Part shown: in pieces, positions 25,228 to 34,338 of the stretch | Position numbering within the stretch: the first letter of the stretch is position 1 | Layout: each line of letters starts with the position of its first letter | Notes under the pieces: generated by a model | The model's database searches: none | Told to the model about the DNA's origin: nothing | What the model saw: only the letters and a program-made list of their open reading frames with translations | Assembly (NCBI RefSeq): GCF_028714215.1 | Contig: NZ_JAQTMS010000011.1 | Span: forward strand, 41,743-105,742 | Origin: Rhodoferax sp. | GTDB taxonomy: Bacteria > Pseudomonadota > Gammaproteobacteria > Burkholderiales > Burkholderiaceae_C | Reading direction: 5' to 3' | Length of the DNA stretch: 64,000 nucleotides | Made by a program: the position numbers and the translations under genes

Positions 25228-26318
25228 TTCCATGGCCTGTGGTAAGCCCCCAGTGTGTGCTGTTGCCCCTCGGCCACCTTGTCCAGATCGCTCATCCAGG
25301 TCGGCTTGGCGGAGTAACGGTGCGGGTTGTCGCGACAGCTGTCAATCGCTTCGCGCCAGACCTTGGTGACTTGCGCCACATAAGCCGGGCTGCGCTGACG
25401 CCCCTCGATCTTGATGGCACGCACCCCCATCTTCATCAACTGGGGCAGCAGTGCCAGTGTGTTGAGGCTGGTCGGCTCCTCGATGGCGTAGTAGTTCTTC
25501 TCGTCGCCGACGTCGAAGCGCCCCTTGCACAGGGTCGGATAGCCGGCGTTTTCACCGGCGGCGTAGCGGTCGATCAGGACCCCGTTCAAACGCGACTCGC
25601 GCCCCTGCGGCGTTTCCACCCAGCGCACCGCTTTCGGTGGCGAGCAGACGCCGTTGGTGTTGGGTGCCTCGCCGGTCACATAGCTTGAGAGCGCGCAACG
25701 CCCCTCCACCATGACGCACAGGCTGCCAAAGCCAAACACCTCGATTTCAACGGGTGTCTTTTCCAGCACCTGCTCGACCTGGGTCAGCGACAGCACGCGC
25801 GGCAAGACGGCGCGCGATATGCCGAAGTGCTGATGGTAAAAGTTGAGCGCCTCGTAGTTGGTCGCCGAACCCTGCACCGACAGATGCAGCCTCAAACTGG
25901 GGTGGTGCTTGACCGCATAGTCCATCAAACCCGGGTCGGCCAGGATCACGGCGTCGACTCCGCTCTGGGCGGTTCGGTCCACGGCACTGCGCCAAACCTC
26001 CGGGCTGGCGGCTTGCGGATAGGTGTTGAGCGCGACAAAAACCTTGCGCCCGCGCTCATGCGCGTAACGGATGCCGGTATTGATGGCCGCTTCGTCGAAG
26101 TTGAGCCCGGCAAAGTTGCGCGCGTTGGTGGCGTCCCGAAAGCCCAGGTAAACGCAGTCGGCGCCGTTGTCGACGGCGGCTTTCAGCGCCGGCAGACTGC
26201 CGGCCGGGCAAACCAACTCCAGGGGCGCAGCCACAGGCGCCGCCTGTGTAGCTACCGGGGAGTCGTCAGAATTGGAATTCATCATGATTTGGGATTGAAC
26301 CACCCTGGACGGGTGCAT
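25224..26318 (-). CDS. ubiU: UbiU, O2-independent ubiquinone hydroxylase component (U32 family)
   Basis: 364-residue U32-family protein. The conserved core starts near [17 protein letters not shown] (about residue 34); the preceding residues are a variable lead, and starts at 26285 or 26282 are also possible. Cysteines at about 201, 208, 225 and 264 have exactly the 7, 17 and 39 spacing of the 4Fe-4S ligands of Escherichia coli UbiU. First gene of the operon ubiU-ubiV-ubiT-ubiX-ubiD. No convincing FNR/Anr box was found in the 91-base interval to the divergent MFS gene. Confidence 0.93.
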   Translation of the reverse strand: MHPSRVVQSQIMMNSNSDDSPVATQAAPVAAPLELVCPAGSLPALKAAVDNGADCVYLGFRDATNARNFAGLNFDEAAINTGIRYAHERGRKVFVALNTYPQAASPEVWRSAVDRTAQSGVDAVILADPGLMDYAVKHHPSLRLHLSVQGSATNYEALNFYHQHFGISRAVLPRVLSLTQVEQVLEKTPVEIEVFGFGSLCVMVEGRCALSSYVTGEAPNTNGVCSPPKAVRWVETPQGRESRLNGVLIDRYAAGENAGYPTLCKGRFDVGDEKNYYAIEEPTSLNTLALLPQLMKMGVRAIKIEGRQRSPAYVAQVTKVWREAIDSCRDNPHRYSAKPTWMSDLDKVAEGQQHTLGAYHRPWK

Positions 26319-26409
26319 CACCGCCTGCCGTCACACGCAGACAGAATTTCATGCGATTGAGTTTACAGCGAAAATGCTGCTCACTTTCTGCGCAACATCA
26401 ACGACTCCC

Positions 26410-27573
26410 ATGAACCGACACCTCTGGCTGCTGGCCATATGCCAGGGACTTTTCCTGACCAACAACGTCACTTTCATCGCCATCAACGGCCTGGTCGGCT
26501 TGAGCCTGGCGCCGCTGGGCTGGATGGCGACCCTGCCGGTCATGGCCTACGTGGTGGGCGGCGCCTTGTCGACCGGACTGGTGGCCAGAACGCAAACCCG
26601 CCTCGGGCGCAAGAGCTCGTTTCAACTGGGCCTGCTGGTGGCGCTGGGGTCCAGCCTGCTGTGCGCCTACGCCGCCGTCAACCGGAATTTCTGGCTGTTG
26701 TGCACGGCCACCCTGGTGGCCGGCTACTACAACGCCAACGCCAATTTGTACCGCTTTGCCGCCGCCGAACTGGCCATGCCCATCTGGCGCGAAAAAGCCG
26801 TCTCGCTGGTGATGGCGGGCGGACTGCTGGGCGCGGTGCTGGGGCCGAATCTGGCGCAATACACGCGCGGCTTGGTGAACGTGCCGTTTGTCGGCGCCTA
26901 CCTGGCCTTGAGCCTGGTCGCCCTGCTGTCCATGGCCACGCTCTCGTTCATTGACTTTCCGGCGCCACCGGTGCGGCAATCCAGCAGCGGCGGCCGGCCA
27001 CTGGGCCAGATCATGAAGCAGCCGGTTTTCATCGTCGCCGCCGCCACCGGCGCCCTGGGCTACGGCGTGATGAACCTGCTGATGGCGGCAACGCCCCTGG
27101 CCATGCAGCAGTGCAGCCTGCCGTTTTCCGATGTGGCGCTGGTGCTGGAATGGCATGTGATCGGCATGTTCGCGCCCGGCTTTTTCACCGGCCACTTGAT
27201 CAAGCGCTTCGGCACGCTGAACATCATGAGCCTGGGTGTCGCGCTCAACGCGGCCTGTATCGCGGTGGCCTTGTCGGGCGTTGAGTTGCAACAGTTTCTG
27301 GTGGCTTTGTTCTTACTCGGCGTCGGCTGGAATTTCCTGTTTACCGGCAGCACCACGCTGTCGCTGCAAACCTATACGCCGGAAGAGAAGGACCGGGCGC
27401 AGGGGGCCTTGAATTTCTTTGTTTTCGCGACCCTGGCGCTGAGTTCATTCTCGTCCGGTGTGCTGGTCACCACCAGCGGCTGGACGCTGCTCAATTACGG
27501 CTCGCTGGTGCTGGTGACATTGACCGCCGCGGCGCTGCTGTGGCTCAGGTCGGCCAAGCGTCGCGCAGTATGA
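26410..27573 (+). CDS. Major facilitator superfamily transporter
   Basis: 387-residue integral membrane protein with about twelve hydrophobic helices. The loop between helices 2 and 3 reads RTQTRLGRKSSFQLG, a G-x3-D/R-x-G-R/K-R/K-like MFS motif A, and the central loop lies near PPVRQSSSGGRPLG. Family resembles YbfB/YfkF-type transporters of unknown substrate. The ATG at 26410 places MNRHLWLLAICQGLFL as the first helix; an ATG twelve codons earlier is possible. Divergent from ubiU and 62 bases before the next ABC importer. Confidence 0.85.
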   Translation: MNRHLWLLAICQGLFLTNNVTFIAINGLVGLSLAPLGWMATLPVMAYVVGGALSTGLVARTQTRLGRKSSFQLGLLVALGSSLLCAYAAVNRNFWLLCTATLVAGYYNANANLYRFAAAELAMPIWREKAVSLVMAGGLLGAVLGPNLAQYTRGLVNVPFVGAYLALSLVALLSMATLSFIDFPAPPVRQSSSGGRPLGQIMKQPVFIVAAATGALGYGVMNLLMAATPLAMQQCSLPFSDVALVLEWHVIGMFAPGFFTGHLIKRFGTLNIMSLGVALNAACIAVALSGVELQQFLVALFLLGVGWNFLFTGSTTLSLQTYTPEEKDRAQGALNFFVFATLALSSFSSGVLVTTSGWTLLNYGSLVLVTLTAAALLWLRSAKRRAV

Positions 27574-27635
27574 TGCTGGCTCCGACGGAGCGCCATGCAC
27601 GCCCCGCATTTTGAACCGTCTTCAGGAGACAAATC

Positions 27636-28661
27636 ATGCAAAGACGACATTTGTTGGCCAGCGGCCTGCTGGCTGCCGCGCTGCCCCAATGGACCCTGGC
27701 CCAGGGACTGGAAAAGCCCAAGCTCACGATCGCCGTGGGCGGCAAGAACCTGCTCTATTACCTGCCACTGACGGTGGCCGAGCAGTTGGGCTACTTCAAG
27801 GCCGAGGGGCTGGACGTGACCATCGTCGACTTTGCCGGCGGCTCGCGCGCCTTGCAGGCGGTGGTGGGCGGCAGCGCCGACGTGGTGTCCGGCGCCTTTG
27901 AACACACGGTCAACATGCAGTTCAAGGGCCAGCGCATGCGCGCCTTTGTGCTGCAAGGCGCGGCGCCGCAAATTGTGCTGGGCATCAATCCCAAAACCAT
28001 GGCCAACTTCAAGACCATCGCCGACCTGAAAGGCAAGAAGGTCGGCGTCACGGCCCCCGGCAGCTCGACCAATGTGATGCTCAACTTCGTGCTGGCCAAA
28101 GCCGGGCTCAAGCCCAGCGATGTCAGCGTCATCGGGGTCGGTGCCGGCAACGGTGCGGTAGCCGCCATGCGCGCCGGCCAGATCGACGCGATCAGCAATC
28201 TGGACCCGGTCATCACGCTGCTGCAACGCTCCGGCGACCTCAAGATCATCTCCGACACGCGCATCCTGGCCGAGTCCGACAAGGTGTTCGGCGGCCCGAT
28301 GCCGGCCGGCTGCCTGTACGCCATGCAAGCCTTTATCGACAAGCACCCCAACACCACCCAGGCGCTGGCCAACGCCATCGTGCGGGCCGACAAATGGATA
28401 CGCAACGCCGGCGCCGCCGACATCATCAAGGCCGTGCCGGAAAGTTTTCTGCTGGGCGACCGGGCGGTCTACATCGACGCCTTCCTGGCGGCCAAGGGAG
28501 CGCTCTCGCCGGACGGCATGATCCCGGAAAAAGGCGCGCAAACAGCGTTCCGGGCACTGGCCAGCGTGGACGACAAACTGGCCGCCGCCAAACTTGACCT
28601 GACGGCCGTCTACAGCAACGACTTCGCCAAACGCGCCAACGCCAAATACCCCAAGGGTTGA
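27636..28661 (+). CDS. ABC transporter substrate-binding protein, NMT1/SsuA type
   Basis: 341-residue periplasmic binding protein. The N-terminus MQRRHLLASGLLAAALPQWTLAQG is a signal sequence with a twin-arginine-like start and an A-Q-G cleavage region near residue 23. The mature part has the NMT1/THI5/SsuA fold, e.g. YYLPLTVAEQLGYFKAEGLD, GGSADVVSGAFEHT and KGKKVGVTAPGSSTN. Such proteins bind sulfonates, nitrate, taurine, pyrimidine precursors or aromatic acids. The ligand is not deducible. AGGAGA precedes the ATG. First gene of a three-gene importer. Confidence 0.9.
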   Translation: MQRRHLLASGLLAAALPQWTLAQGLEKPKLTIAVGGKNLLYYLPLTVAEQLGYFKAEGLDVTIVDFAGGSRALQAVVGGSADVVSGAFEHTVNMQFKGQRMRAFVLQGAAPQIVLGINPKTMANFKTIADLKGKKVGVTAPGSSTNVMLNFVLAKAGLKPSDVSVIGVGAGNGAVAAMRAGQIDAISNLDPVITLLQRSGDLKIISDTRILAESDKVFGGPMPAGCLYAMQAFIDKHPNTTQALANAIVRADKWIRNAGAADIIKAVPESFLLGDRAVYIDAFLAAKGALSPDGMIPEKGAQTAFRALASVDDKLAAAKLDLTAVYSNDFAKRANAKYPKG

Positions 28662-28662
28662 G

Positions 28663-29472
28663 ATGACGGCAGCGCTCGATCTGCAAGGCGTCGCCTGCAC
28701 TTTTGTCAGCAGGAACGACCCCCATCAGCGCTACACCGCGGTGCGGGACGTCTGCCTGACCATAGGCGCCGGCGAGTTTGTCAGCGTGGTCGGGCCGACC
28801 GGCTGCGGCAAGAGCACGCTGCTCAACGTCGGTGCCGGTTTGCTGGAACCCAGTACCGGATCGGTGTCGGTCTTTGGGCAACCCCTGGTGGGCATCAACC
28901 GGCGCGCCGGTTACATGTTTCAAGCCGAGAGCCTAATGCCCTGGCGCACCGCGCTGGACAACGTGCTGGCCGGGCTGGAATTTCAGGGCCGGCCGCCGGC
29001 AGAGGCCAGGGCGCTGGCGCAAGACTGGCTGCGCCGGGTCGGACTGGGCGGCTTCGGCGACCGCTACCCGCATCAAATGTCGGGCGGCATGCGCAAGCGC
29101 GTCAGCCTGGCGCAAACGCTGGTGCTGGACCCCGACATCATGCTGATGGACGAGCCTTTTTCGGCGCTCGACATCCAGACCCGCCAGTTGATGGAAAACG
29201 AGTTGCTGTCGCTGTGGGCGGCCAAGAAGAAAGCGGTGCTTTTCATCACGCACGATCTGGACGAGGCGATTGCCATGAGCGACCGGGTGGTGGTGCTCAG
29301 CGCCGGTCCCGGCAGCCACCCGATTGGCGAGTTTTCGATCGACATCCCGCGCCCGCGCGACGTCGCGGAAGTCAAGATCACGCCGCGCTTCATCGAGCTG
29401 CACCAGGCCATCTGGTCGGTGCTGCGGGAAGAGGTTCTGAAGGGCTACCAACAGCAACTGCAGGCGGCCTGA
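28663..29472 (+). CDS. ABC transporter ATP-binding protein, SsuB/NrtD/TauB type
   Basis: 269-residue ATPase with Walker A GPTGCGKST (about residue 46), signature MSGGMRKRVSLAQTL and Walker B IMLMDEPFSALD, followed by VLFITHDLDEAIA. The MSGGM variant and the GAGEF segment are typical for ATPases of sulfonate, nitrate and related importers. It starts one base after the stop of the binding-protein gene and ends 15 bases before the permease gene. Confidence 0.92.
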   Translation: MTAALDLQGVACTFVSRNDPHQRYTAVRDVCLTIGAGEFVSVVGPTGCGKSTLLNVGAGLLEPSTGSVSVFGQPLVGINRRAGYMFQAESLMPWRTALDNVLAGLEFQGRPPAEARALAQDWLRRVGLGGFGDRYPHQMSGGMRKRVSLAQTLVLDPDIMLMDEPFSALDIQTRQLMENELLSLWAAKKKAVLFITHDLDEAIAMSDRVVVLSAGPGSHPIGEFSIDIPRPRDVAEVKITPRFIELHQAIWSVLREEVLKGYQQQLQAA

Positions 29473-29487
29473 GAGCACGAGACGCTT

Positions 29488-30315
29488 ATGTGGAAATTGA
29501 TCAAACCGCGCAGCCAAACCCTGTGGCTGTGGCAATTGGGCCTGTTGCTGGCGCTGTTTGCGTTTTGGCACCTGATGACCACGCCCGGGCTGATCCCGCC
29601 CATGATGTTTGCCGACGAACGCCAAGCGGCTTTCTTCTTTGGCGAACCGGTCAAGATATTTGCCCGCGTCTGGTCCTGGTTCGTGCGGGACGCCGACATT
29701 TACCAACACCTGGGCGTGACGCTGGCGGAGACGCTGCTGGCTTTTGCCGTCGGCGCCGCGCTGGGCCTGGCGGGCGGCTTGTGGCTGGCGCTGGCGCCGC
29801 TGGCCTCGGCCCTGCTGGAGCCTTACATCAAGGCCTTCAACGCCATGCCGCGCATCATCCTGGCGCCGATTTTTTCGGTCTGGTTTGGCCTAGGCATGGG
29901 CTCCAAGGTTGCCTTGGGTGTGACGCTGGTCTTTTTCATCGTCTTTTTCAATGTCTACCAGGGCGTCAAGGAAGTCAGCCCGGTGGTGCTGGCCAACGCC
30001 CGCATGCTGGGCGCCAGCCAGCGCCAGTTGCTGCGCCATGTTTACCTGCCCAGCGCCACCAGTTGGGTCTTCAGCTCGCTGCACACCTCGGTCGGCCTGG
30101 CCTTCGTCGGTGCCGTGGTGGGCGAGTACCTGGGCTCCAGCCAGGGCGTGGGCTACCTGATTCTGCAAGCCGAGGGCAGTTTCGACATCAACACCGTGAT
30201 GGCCGGCATTCTGGTGCTGACCGCCTTTGCCCTGGTGCTGGACCAACTGGTCGGGCGGATTGAAAAACACTTGATGAAGTGGCAGCCGCGCTCCGGTGAG
30301 ACGGAGAAACTTTAA
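29488..30315 (+). CDS. ABC transporter permease, SsuC/TauC type
   Basis: 275-residue inner-membrane permease with six or so hydrophobic segments. The EAA loop NARMLGASQRQLLRHVYLPS lies near residue 172 and is followed by GLAFVGAVVGEYLGSSQGVG, both typical for SsuC-like permeases. It completes the importer begun at 27636. A cluster of palindromic repeats begins directly after its stop and may act as a transcription end or mRNA stabiliser. Confidence 0.92.
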   Translation: MWKLIKPRSQTLWLWQLGLLLALFAFWHLMTTPGLIPPMMFADERQAAFFFGEPVKIFARVWSWFVRDADIYQHLGVTLAETLLAFAVGAALGLAGGLWLALAPLASALLEPYIKAFNAMPRIILAPIFSVWFGLGMGSKVALGVTLVFFIVFFNVYQGVKEVSPVVLANARMLGASQRQLLRHVYLPSATSWVFSSLHTSVGLAFVGAVVGEYLGSSQGVGYLILQAEGSFDINTVMAGILVLTAFALVLDQLVGRIEKHLMKWQPRSGETEKL

Positions 30316-30317
30316 GT

Positions 30318-30452
30318 CCGACATCCCGTTTCCAGTTGAGGACAGAGCTGGCAAACTGCCGACATCCCGGTATCTGTTGAGGACAGAGCTGGTTCGCTTC
30401 GCGTAACTGCGGTCTGTCCCGCAAGATATCCGACCTGTAGCTGCGGTCTGTC
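30318..30452. repeat. Cluster of REP-like palindromic repeat units
   Basis: Three related units lie between the permease and hydrolase genes. Units 1 and 2 start with CCGACATCCCG and share TTGAGGACAGAGCTGG; units 2 and 3 share CTGCGGTCTGTCCCGCAA. The central unit (30381-30429) has terminal arms GGACAG and CTGTCC, so it can fold, and it recurs in inverted orientation at 32482-32531 with only two differences. No coding potential is seen. Not a CRISPR: units differ in length and there are no uniform spacers. Confidence 0.8.
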
Positions 30453-30461
30453 CCGCAATGT

Positions 30462-31304
30462 TTAGAAATGGGCGTCAAGCCATTTCTTCAACTCGGCAAA
30501 AACCGGTTCGGCGTCGAGCTCGTTGAAGATCTCGTGGTACAGGGTCTCGAAACAGTGGGCACTCACCACCTCTTTGGGCGCGGCGGCGGCAAAAGCCCGG
30601 CTGCCGGCCGGATTGACCAATTTGTCGGCCCCGGCGTACAGCAGCAGGGTCGGCACGTTCCAGCTGGCGGCCAGCGCCACGGTGGCCGGGCCGCCATCGG
30701 CAATAAAGCGTGCCAGCCGGCCCGAGATGCGGTCATGCACCAGTTTGTCGGCGCGGTAAGCCGCAACCACCGCCGGGTCGTGTGAAATGAGGTTGGGATC
30801 GAGCCCGTTGCCGACCCGCAAATCGGGCGCAATTTTGGGCAGTATCGCCAGCAACAATTTCTGCAGCGCATTGAGCCCCGGGTCCAGCGCCGGGGAAGAC
30901 AACACCAGCGCTTCCACCGGACGCATGGCCAGTGCCACAAAGCGCGCCGCCACCAGCCCGCCCAGGCTGTGGCCCAGCAGTATCAGCGGCGTCTTGGGGT
31001 CCATGCGGGCCCGGGTGCTGTCCACAATATCCGCCAGATCGTCCAGCAGGCGCGTGTCCGTGGGCAAGCCGCCACGCGCCCCACCCGACTCGCCATGGCC
31101 GAACTGGTCGTGTCCGCGCACCGCAAAACCCCAGCTATTGAGCCGGCGCGCCACATGGTCGTAACGGCCGGCATGCTCGCCCAGTCCATGCACCAGCAGG
31201 ACCACGCCGCGCAAGGGGCGCCCCCGTCCCAGCGGCCAGTCCTGGATGGCAACATTGTCGCCATCACTGGCAACAAAAGTGGAGAGCGTGCTTTCGGTAT
31301 CCAT
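30462..31304 (-). CDS. Alpha/beta hydrolase, monoacylglycerol lipase/lysophospholipase-like
   Basis: 280-residue serine hydrolase of the Hydrolase_4 group. VVLLVHGLGEHAGRY (about residue 33) is the oxyanion-hole motif, LLGHSLGGLVAARF carries the nucleophile serine, LLLYAGADKLVNP the acid aspartate and a late LYHEIFNE the catalytic histidine. This pattern is that of monoacylglycerol lipases and PldB-like lysophospholipases. No signal peptide from the ATG at 31304, so likely cytoplasmic; a longer frame to 31379 has no clear start signal. It is divergent from the TRAP binding-protein gene and ends nine bases from the repeat cluster. Confidence 0.87.
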   Translation of the reverse strand: MDTESTLSTFVASDGDNVAIQDWPLGRGRPLRGVVLLVHGLGEHAGRYDHVARRLNSWGFAVRGHDQFGHGESGGARGGLPTDTRLLDDLADIVDSTRARMDPKTPLILLGHSLGGLVAARFVALAMRPVEALVLSSPALDPGLNALQKLLLAILPKIAPDLRVGNGLDPNLISHDPAVVAAYRADKLVHDRISGRLARFIADGGPATVALAASWNVPTLLLYAGADKLVNPAGSRAFAAAAPKEVVSAHCFETLYHEIFNELDAEPVFAELKKWLDAHF

Positions 31305-31399
31305 TGGAAAATTGAAAATGCTGGCGCATATCATGCCACGTATCGAGATACGATTGCCGATTCTCCGGACACCCCCCACTTCAGCACAAAGGCGCGCTT

Positions 31400-32428
31400 A
31401 TGACCCCGTTGCTCTCCCCGCAAGACCACCCCATCAGGGTCCGGCGTCGCAGCTGCTTGAGCCTGGCCGCCGCTTTATGCCTGACGGCGGGGCAGGCGTT
31501 GGCGCAGAGTCGGCGCTTGCTGCGCATTTCGACGCCGGCGGTTCCGGACGACTGGCACGCCAGGATGTGGACGGTCCTGAAGGAACAACTGGAGCGGACA
31601 GCGCCGGGCCAATTTGAGGTCCAGATCAGCCTGAATGCCGCCCTCTTCAAGCAGGGCGCCGAGCCAGTGGCGATGGCGCGCGGCAATCTGGAAATGACCA
31701 CGCTGTCGGCTTTCGACATTGCCAAACTGGTCCCCGAGTTCTCCCTCTTCACCGCCGGTTACGTGATCCGCGACCCGGCTCATTTGCTGCAAGTGTTCAA
31801 CGGCCCCATTGGCGCGGAGTTGTTCCAGCGGGTCAGCGAAAAACTGGACATCACGGTGCTGGCGCCGCTCTATTACGGCACCCGCCAGCTCAGCCTGCGC
31901 GAGCTGCGCAAGGTGAATACGCCGGCCGACCTGAAAGGCGTCAAACTGCGCATGCCGGGCAGCCGCGAGTGGCTGTTTCTGGGCCAGGCGCTGGGCGCCA
32001 CGCCGACACCGCTGGCCTTTGGCGAGGTTTACATGGGCCTGCGGACCGGCACCATAGACGCGCAGGACAACCCGCTGCCGACGCTCAAAAGCGCCAAGTT
32101 CTATGAGGTGACGAAACAGATCACGCTTACCGGCCATCTGGTGGACGTGCTTTTCATCGGCGTCTCCAACAAACTGTGGAACGGCCTGAGCCCGGAACAA
32201 AAAGGCAAGCTCAAAAGCGCGGCCCAGAGCGCCGCCGCCTACAACAACGAGAAGCGCCTGGCCGATGAAAAGCAGCTGGTCGATTACTTCAAGAGCCAGG
32301 GCCTGAGCGTGACCACACCGGACCTCGATGCGTTCCGCAAGACAGTGCAAGCCGCCTACCTCCAGTCCGATTACGCCAAGGCCTGGCCCAAAGGCCTGCT
32401 GGAGCGTATCAACGCAACGGGCAAATAA
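31400..32428 (+). CDS. TRAP transporter substrate-binding protein, DctP family
   Basis: 342-residue periplasmic protein. A signal peptide runs from the basic segment RVRRRS through a hydrophobic stretch to ALAQS near residue 37. The DctP fold is shown by PADLKGVKLRMPGSREWLF, which carries the arginine that binds a substrate carboxylate in DctP proteins, and by AFGEVYMGLRTGTIDAQDNP. It captures an organic acid for the DctQ-DctM permease encoded after the 117-base repeat-bearing gap. Ligand not predictable. Confidence 0.9.
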   Translation: MTPLLSPQDHPIRVRRRSCLSLAAALCLTAGQALAQSRRLLRISTPAVPDDWHARMWTVLKEQLERTAPGQFEVQISLNAALFKQGAEPVAMARGNLEMTTLSAFDIAKLVPEFSLFTAGYVIRDPAHLLQVFNGPIGAELFQRVSEKLDITVLAPLYYGTRQLSLRELRKVNTPADLKGVKLRMPGSREWLFLGQALGATPTPLAFGEVYMGLRTGTIDAQDNPLPTLKSAKFYEVTKQITLTGHLVDVLFIGVSNKLWNGLSPEQKGKLKSAAQSAAAYNNEKRLADEKQLVDYFKSQGLSVTTPDLDAFRKTVQAAYLQSDYAKAWPKGLLERINATGK

Positions 32429-32433
32429 ATAAC

Positions 32434-32537
32434 CTTGCGGGACTGACCGAAGCGAAGCGGAGCTCTGTCCCCAACCAGCTAATATCCTTGCGGGACAGTC
32501 CGCAGTTACGCGAAGCGAACCAGCTCTGTCCCCAACC
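32434..32537. repeat. REP-like repeat units inside the TRAP operon
   Basis: Two units with the pattern CTTGCGGGAC...GAAGCG...AGCTCTGTCCCCAACC fill most of the gap between the TRAP binding-protein and small-permease genes. The second unit, 32482-32531, is the reverse complement of 30381-30429 in the first cluster with one substitution and one inserted base. In this place it may make a processing or stability signal that separates the highly needed binding protein from the membrane subunits. Confidence 0.8.
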
Positions 32538-32545
32538 GAATAAAA

Positions 32546-33016
32546 ATGTTGAAACTCCTGCGCAGCGCGTCCAATGCCTTCGGCGTCCTGCTGTTCGCCC
32601 TGTTGTTCCTGGTGTTTGTGGTGCAGGTGGTGGCGCGCTTCGTGTTCAACACGCCCCTGGCCTGGACCGACGAGGCCGCCGTCATCCTCTATTTGTGGGC
32701 CATTTTGTGGGCTGCCGCGCTGGTCTGCACTGACCGCGAAAACGTGGCCTTTGACCTGCTCTACCAAAAAGCCAGCCCGCAGGTGCAGCGCATCATGGCG
32801 CTCGCCGCCTGCGCCCTGATTGGCGTGCTGGCGGCCTGGGGTTTGCCGGGCGCGCTGGACTACATTCACTTCATGCGGCGCGAGACAACACCGGTCCTGG
32901 GCCTGCCCTTCAATTGGGTCTTTGCCCCGTTTGCCCTGTTGCTGATCGCCCTGGCCGTGCGTTACGCCTGGCGCATCTACCGTCTGCTGGGCCGCAACTG
33001 GCGGAGCCATCTGTGA
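32546..33016 (+). CDS. TRAP transporter small permease, DctQ family
   Basis: 156-residue membrane protein with four hydrophobic helices. FNTPLAWTDEAAVILYLWAILWAAA (split here for reading: WTDEAA then LYLW) is the DctQ family signature near residue 35-55. It forms the permease complex with the large subunit encoded next, whose GTG start overlaps this stop by four bases. Located nine bases downstream of the repeat units. Confidence 0.88.
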   Translation: MLKLLRSASNAFGVLLFALLFLVFVVQVVARFVFNTPLAWTDEAAVILYLWAILWAAALVCTDRENVAFDLLYQKASPQVQRIMALAACALIGVLAAWGLPGALDYIHFMRRETTPVLGLPFNWVFAPFALLLIALAVRYAWRIYRLLGRNWRSHL

Positions 33017-34311
33017 GCGCCGCCCTGGTCACCCTGCTGGCGGTGCTGGCAGTGGGCATGCTGCTGCGCGCACCGATCGCCTTTGCCATGCTGGCCAGCG
33101 GCATTGCCTACCTGGTGGTCAAGGGGCAAGACCTGGGGCTGGCCGCGGAACAGATACTCAACGGCTTGTACAACGGTTATGTGCTGCTGGCCGTGCCCCT
33201 GTTCATTTTTGCCGCCAATCTGATGAACGCCGGCAGCATCAGCGAACGGCTGTTCCAACTCTCGCGCGTCATGGTCGGGCGCATGCGCGGCGGGCTGGCG
33301 CAAGTCAACATCGTGGTCAGCGTGATTTTTTCCGGCATGAGCGGCAGCGCCATCGCGGACGCCGCCGGACCGGGGCTGGTCTCGATCAAGCAGATGCTGA
33401 AAAAGCCGCAATACTCGCCCGGCTTTGCCGGCGCGGTGGTGGTGGCCGGGGCCACCATAGGCCCGATCATTCCGCCGTCGATTCCGATGGTGCTTTACGC
33501 CCTGGTGTCGGGGACCTCGGTCGGCGCCCTGTTCCTGGGCGGTGTGCTGCCCGGTCTGCTGATGGCGGCGCTGCTGATGCTGGGCGTGCACATCATCGCC
33601 AAGCGGCGCGACATGCCCAGGGACGACCCGGTCAAAGCCGGCGAACTGCCCGGCATCGTGCTGCGCGGCTTGCTGCCCCTGACCTTGCCGCTGGTGTTGT
33701 TGACCGGTATTTACACCGGCGCCTTCACGCCCACGGAGGCGGCCGCCGTGGCCGCGCTGCACGCCCTGGTGCTGGCCGGTGGCGTCTACCGCGCGTTTTC
33801 ACCCCGGGCCTTGTTTGCGGTGACGCTGGAGTCGCTGCGGGCCAGCGCCGTCATCACCATGATCATCGCCGCGGCCTATCTGCTCAACTACGCGTTTGCC
33901 GCCGAGGGCATCCCGAACCAGCTGGCGCTGTGGGTCAGCGGCCTGCACCTGAGCCAACTGCAATTCCTGTTGCTGGTGAACGGCGTGTTTCTGCTGCTGG
34001 GCTGTTTTCTGGATGTCTCGGTGATGCTGCTGGTGTTCGTGCCGATGCTGATCCCGACCGCCACCCTGCTGGGCATTGACCTGGTTCACTTCGGCGTGGT
34101 GGTGGTGGTCAACATGATGATAGGCCTGGTGACTCCGCCGTTCGGCATGCTGCTGTTTGTGACCAATGCGCTGACCGGCATCCCGCTCAAGGACATGGTG
34201 CGCGAAGGCTGGCCGTTCACGGCGCTGCTGGTGCTGGCGCTGCTGCTGATGACGCTGTTCCCGCAAATTGTGCTGTGGCTGCCGCAATCGATGGGCTATG
34301 TGACGCACTGA
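33013..34311 (+). CDS. TRAP transporter large permease, DctM family
   Basis: 432-residue membrane protein with about twelve hydrophobic segments. Family motifs include VPLFIFAANLMNAG (near residue 60), SGMSGSAIADAAGPG, GATIGPIIPPSIPMVLYA and GLVTPPFGMLLFVT, all typical for DctM, which couples sodium movement to organic-acid uptake. The GTG at 33013 is chosen because it overlaps the DctQ stop as GTGA; the frame is open further upstream inside DctQ. Last gene of the TRAP operon. Confidence 0.92.
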   Translation: MSAALVTLLAVLAVGMLLRAPIAFAMLASGIAYLVVKGQDLGLAAEQILNGLYNGYVLLAVPLFIFAANLMNAGSISERLFQLSRVMVGRMRGGLAQVNIVVSVIFSGMSGSAIADAAGPGLVSIKQMLKKPQYSPGFAGAVVVAGATIGPIIPPSIPMVLYALVSGTSVGALFLGGVLPGLLMAALLMLGVHIIAKRRDMPRDDPVKAGELPGIVLRGLLPLTLPLVLLTGIYTGAFTPTEAAAVAALHALVLAGGVYRAFSPRALFAVTLESLRASAVITMIIAAAYLLNYAFAAEGIPNQLALWVSGLHLSQLQFLLLVNGVFLLLGCFLDVSVMLLVFVPMLIPTATLLGIDLVHFGVVVVVNMMIGLVTPPFGMLLFVTNALTGIPLKDMVREGWPFTALLVLALLLMTLFPQIVLWLPQSMGYVTH

Positions 34312-34338
34312 ACCGCGGCGCACCGCGCGCTCATCAAC

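Noticed and set aside
26319-26409. FNR/Anr box between ubiU and the MFS gene
   Set aside because: TTGAG and ATTGAA pieces occur but nothing close to TTGAT-N4-ATCAA.
30318-30452. Possible CRISPR array
   Set aside because: Units vary in length and share different parts with each other, spacing is irregular, and an inverted copy lies at 32434; this fits REP-like elements.
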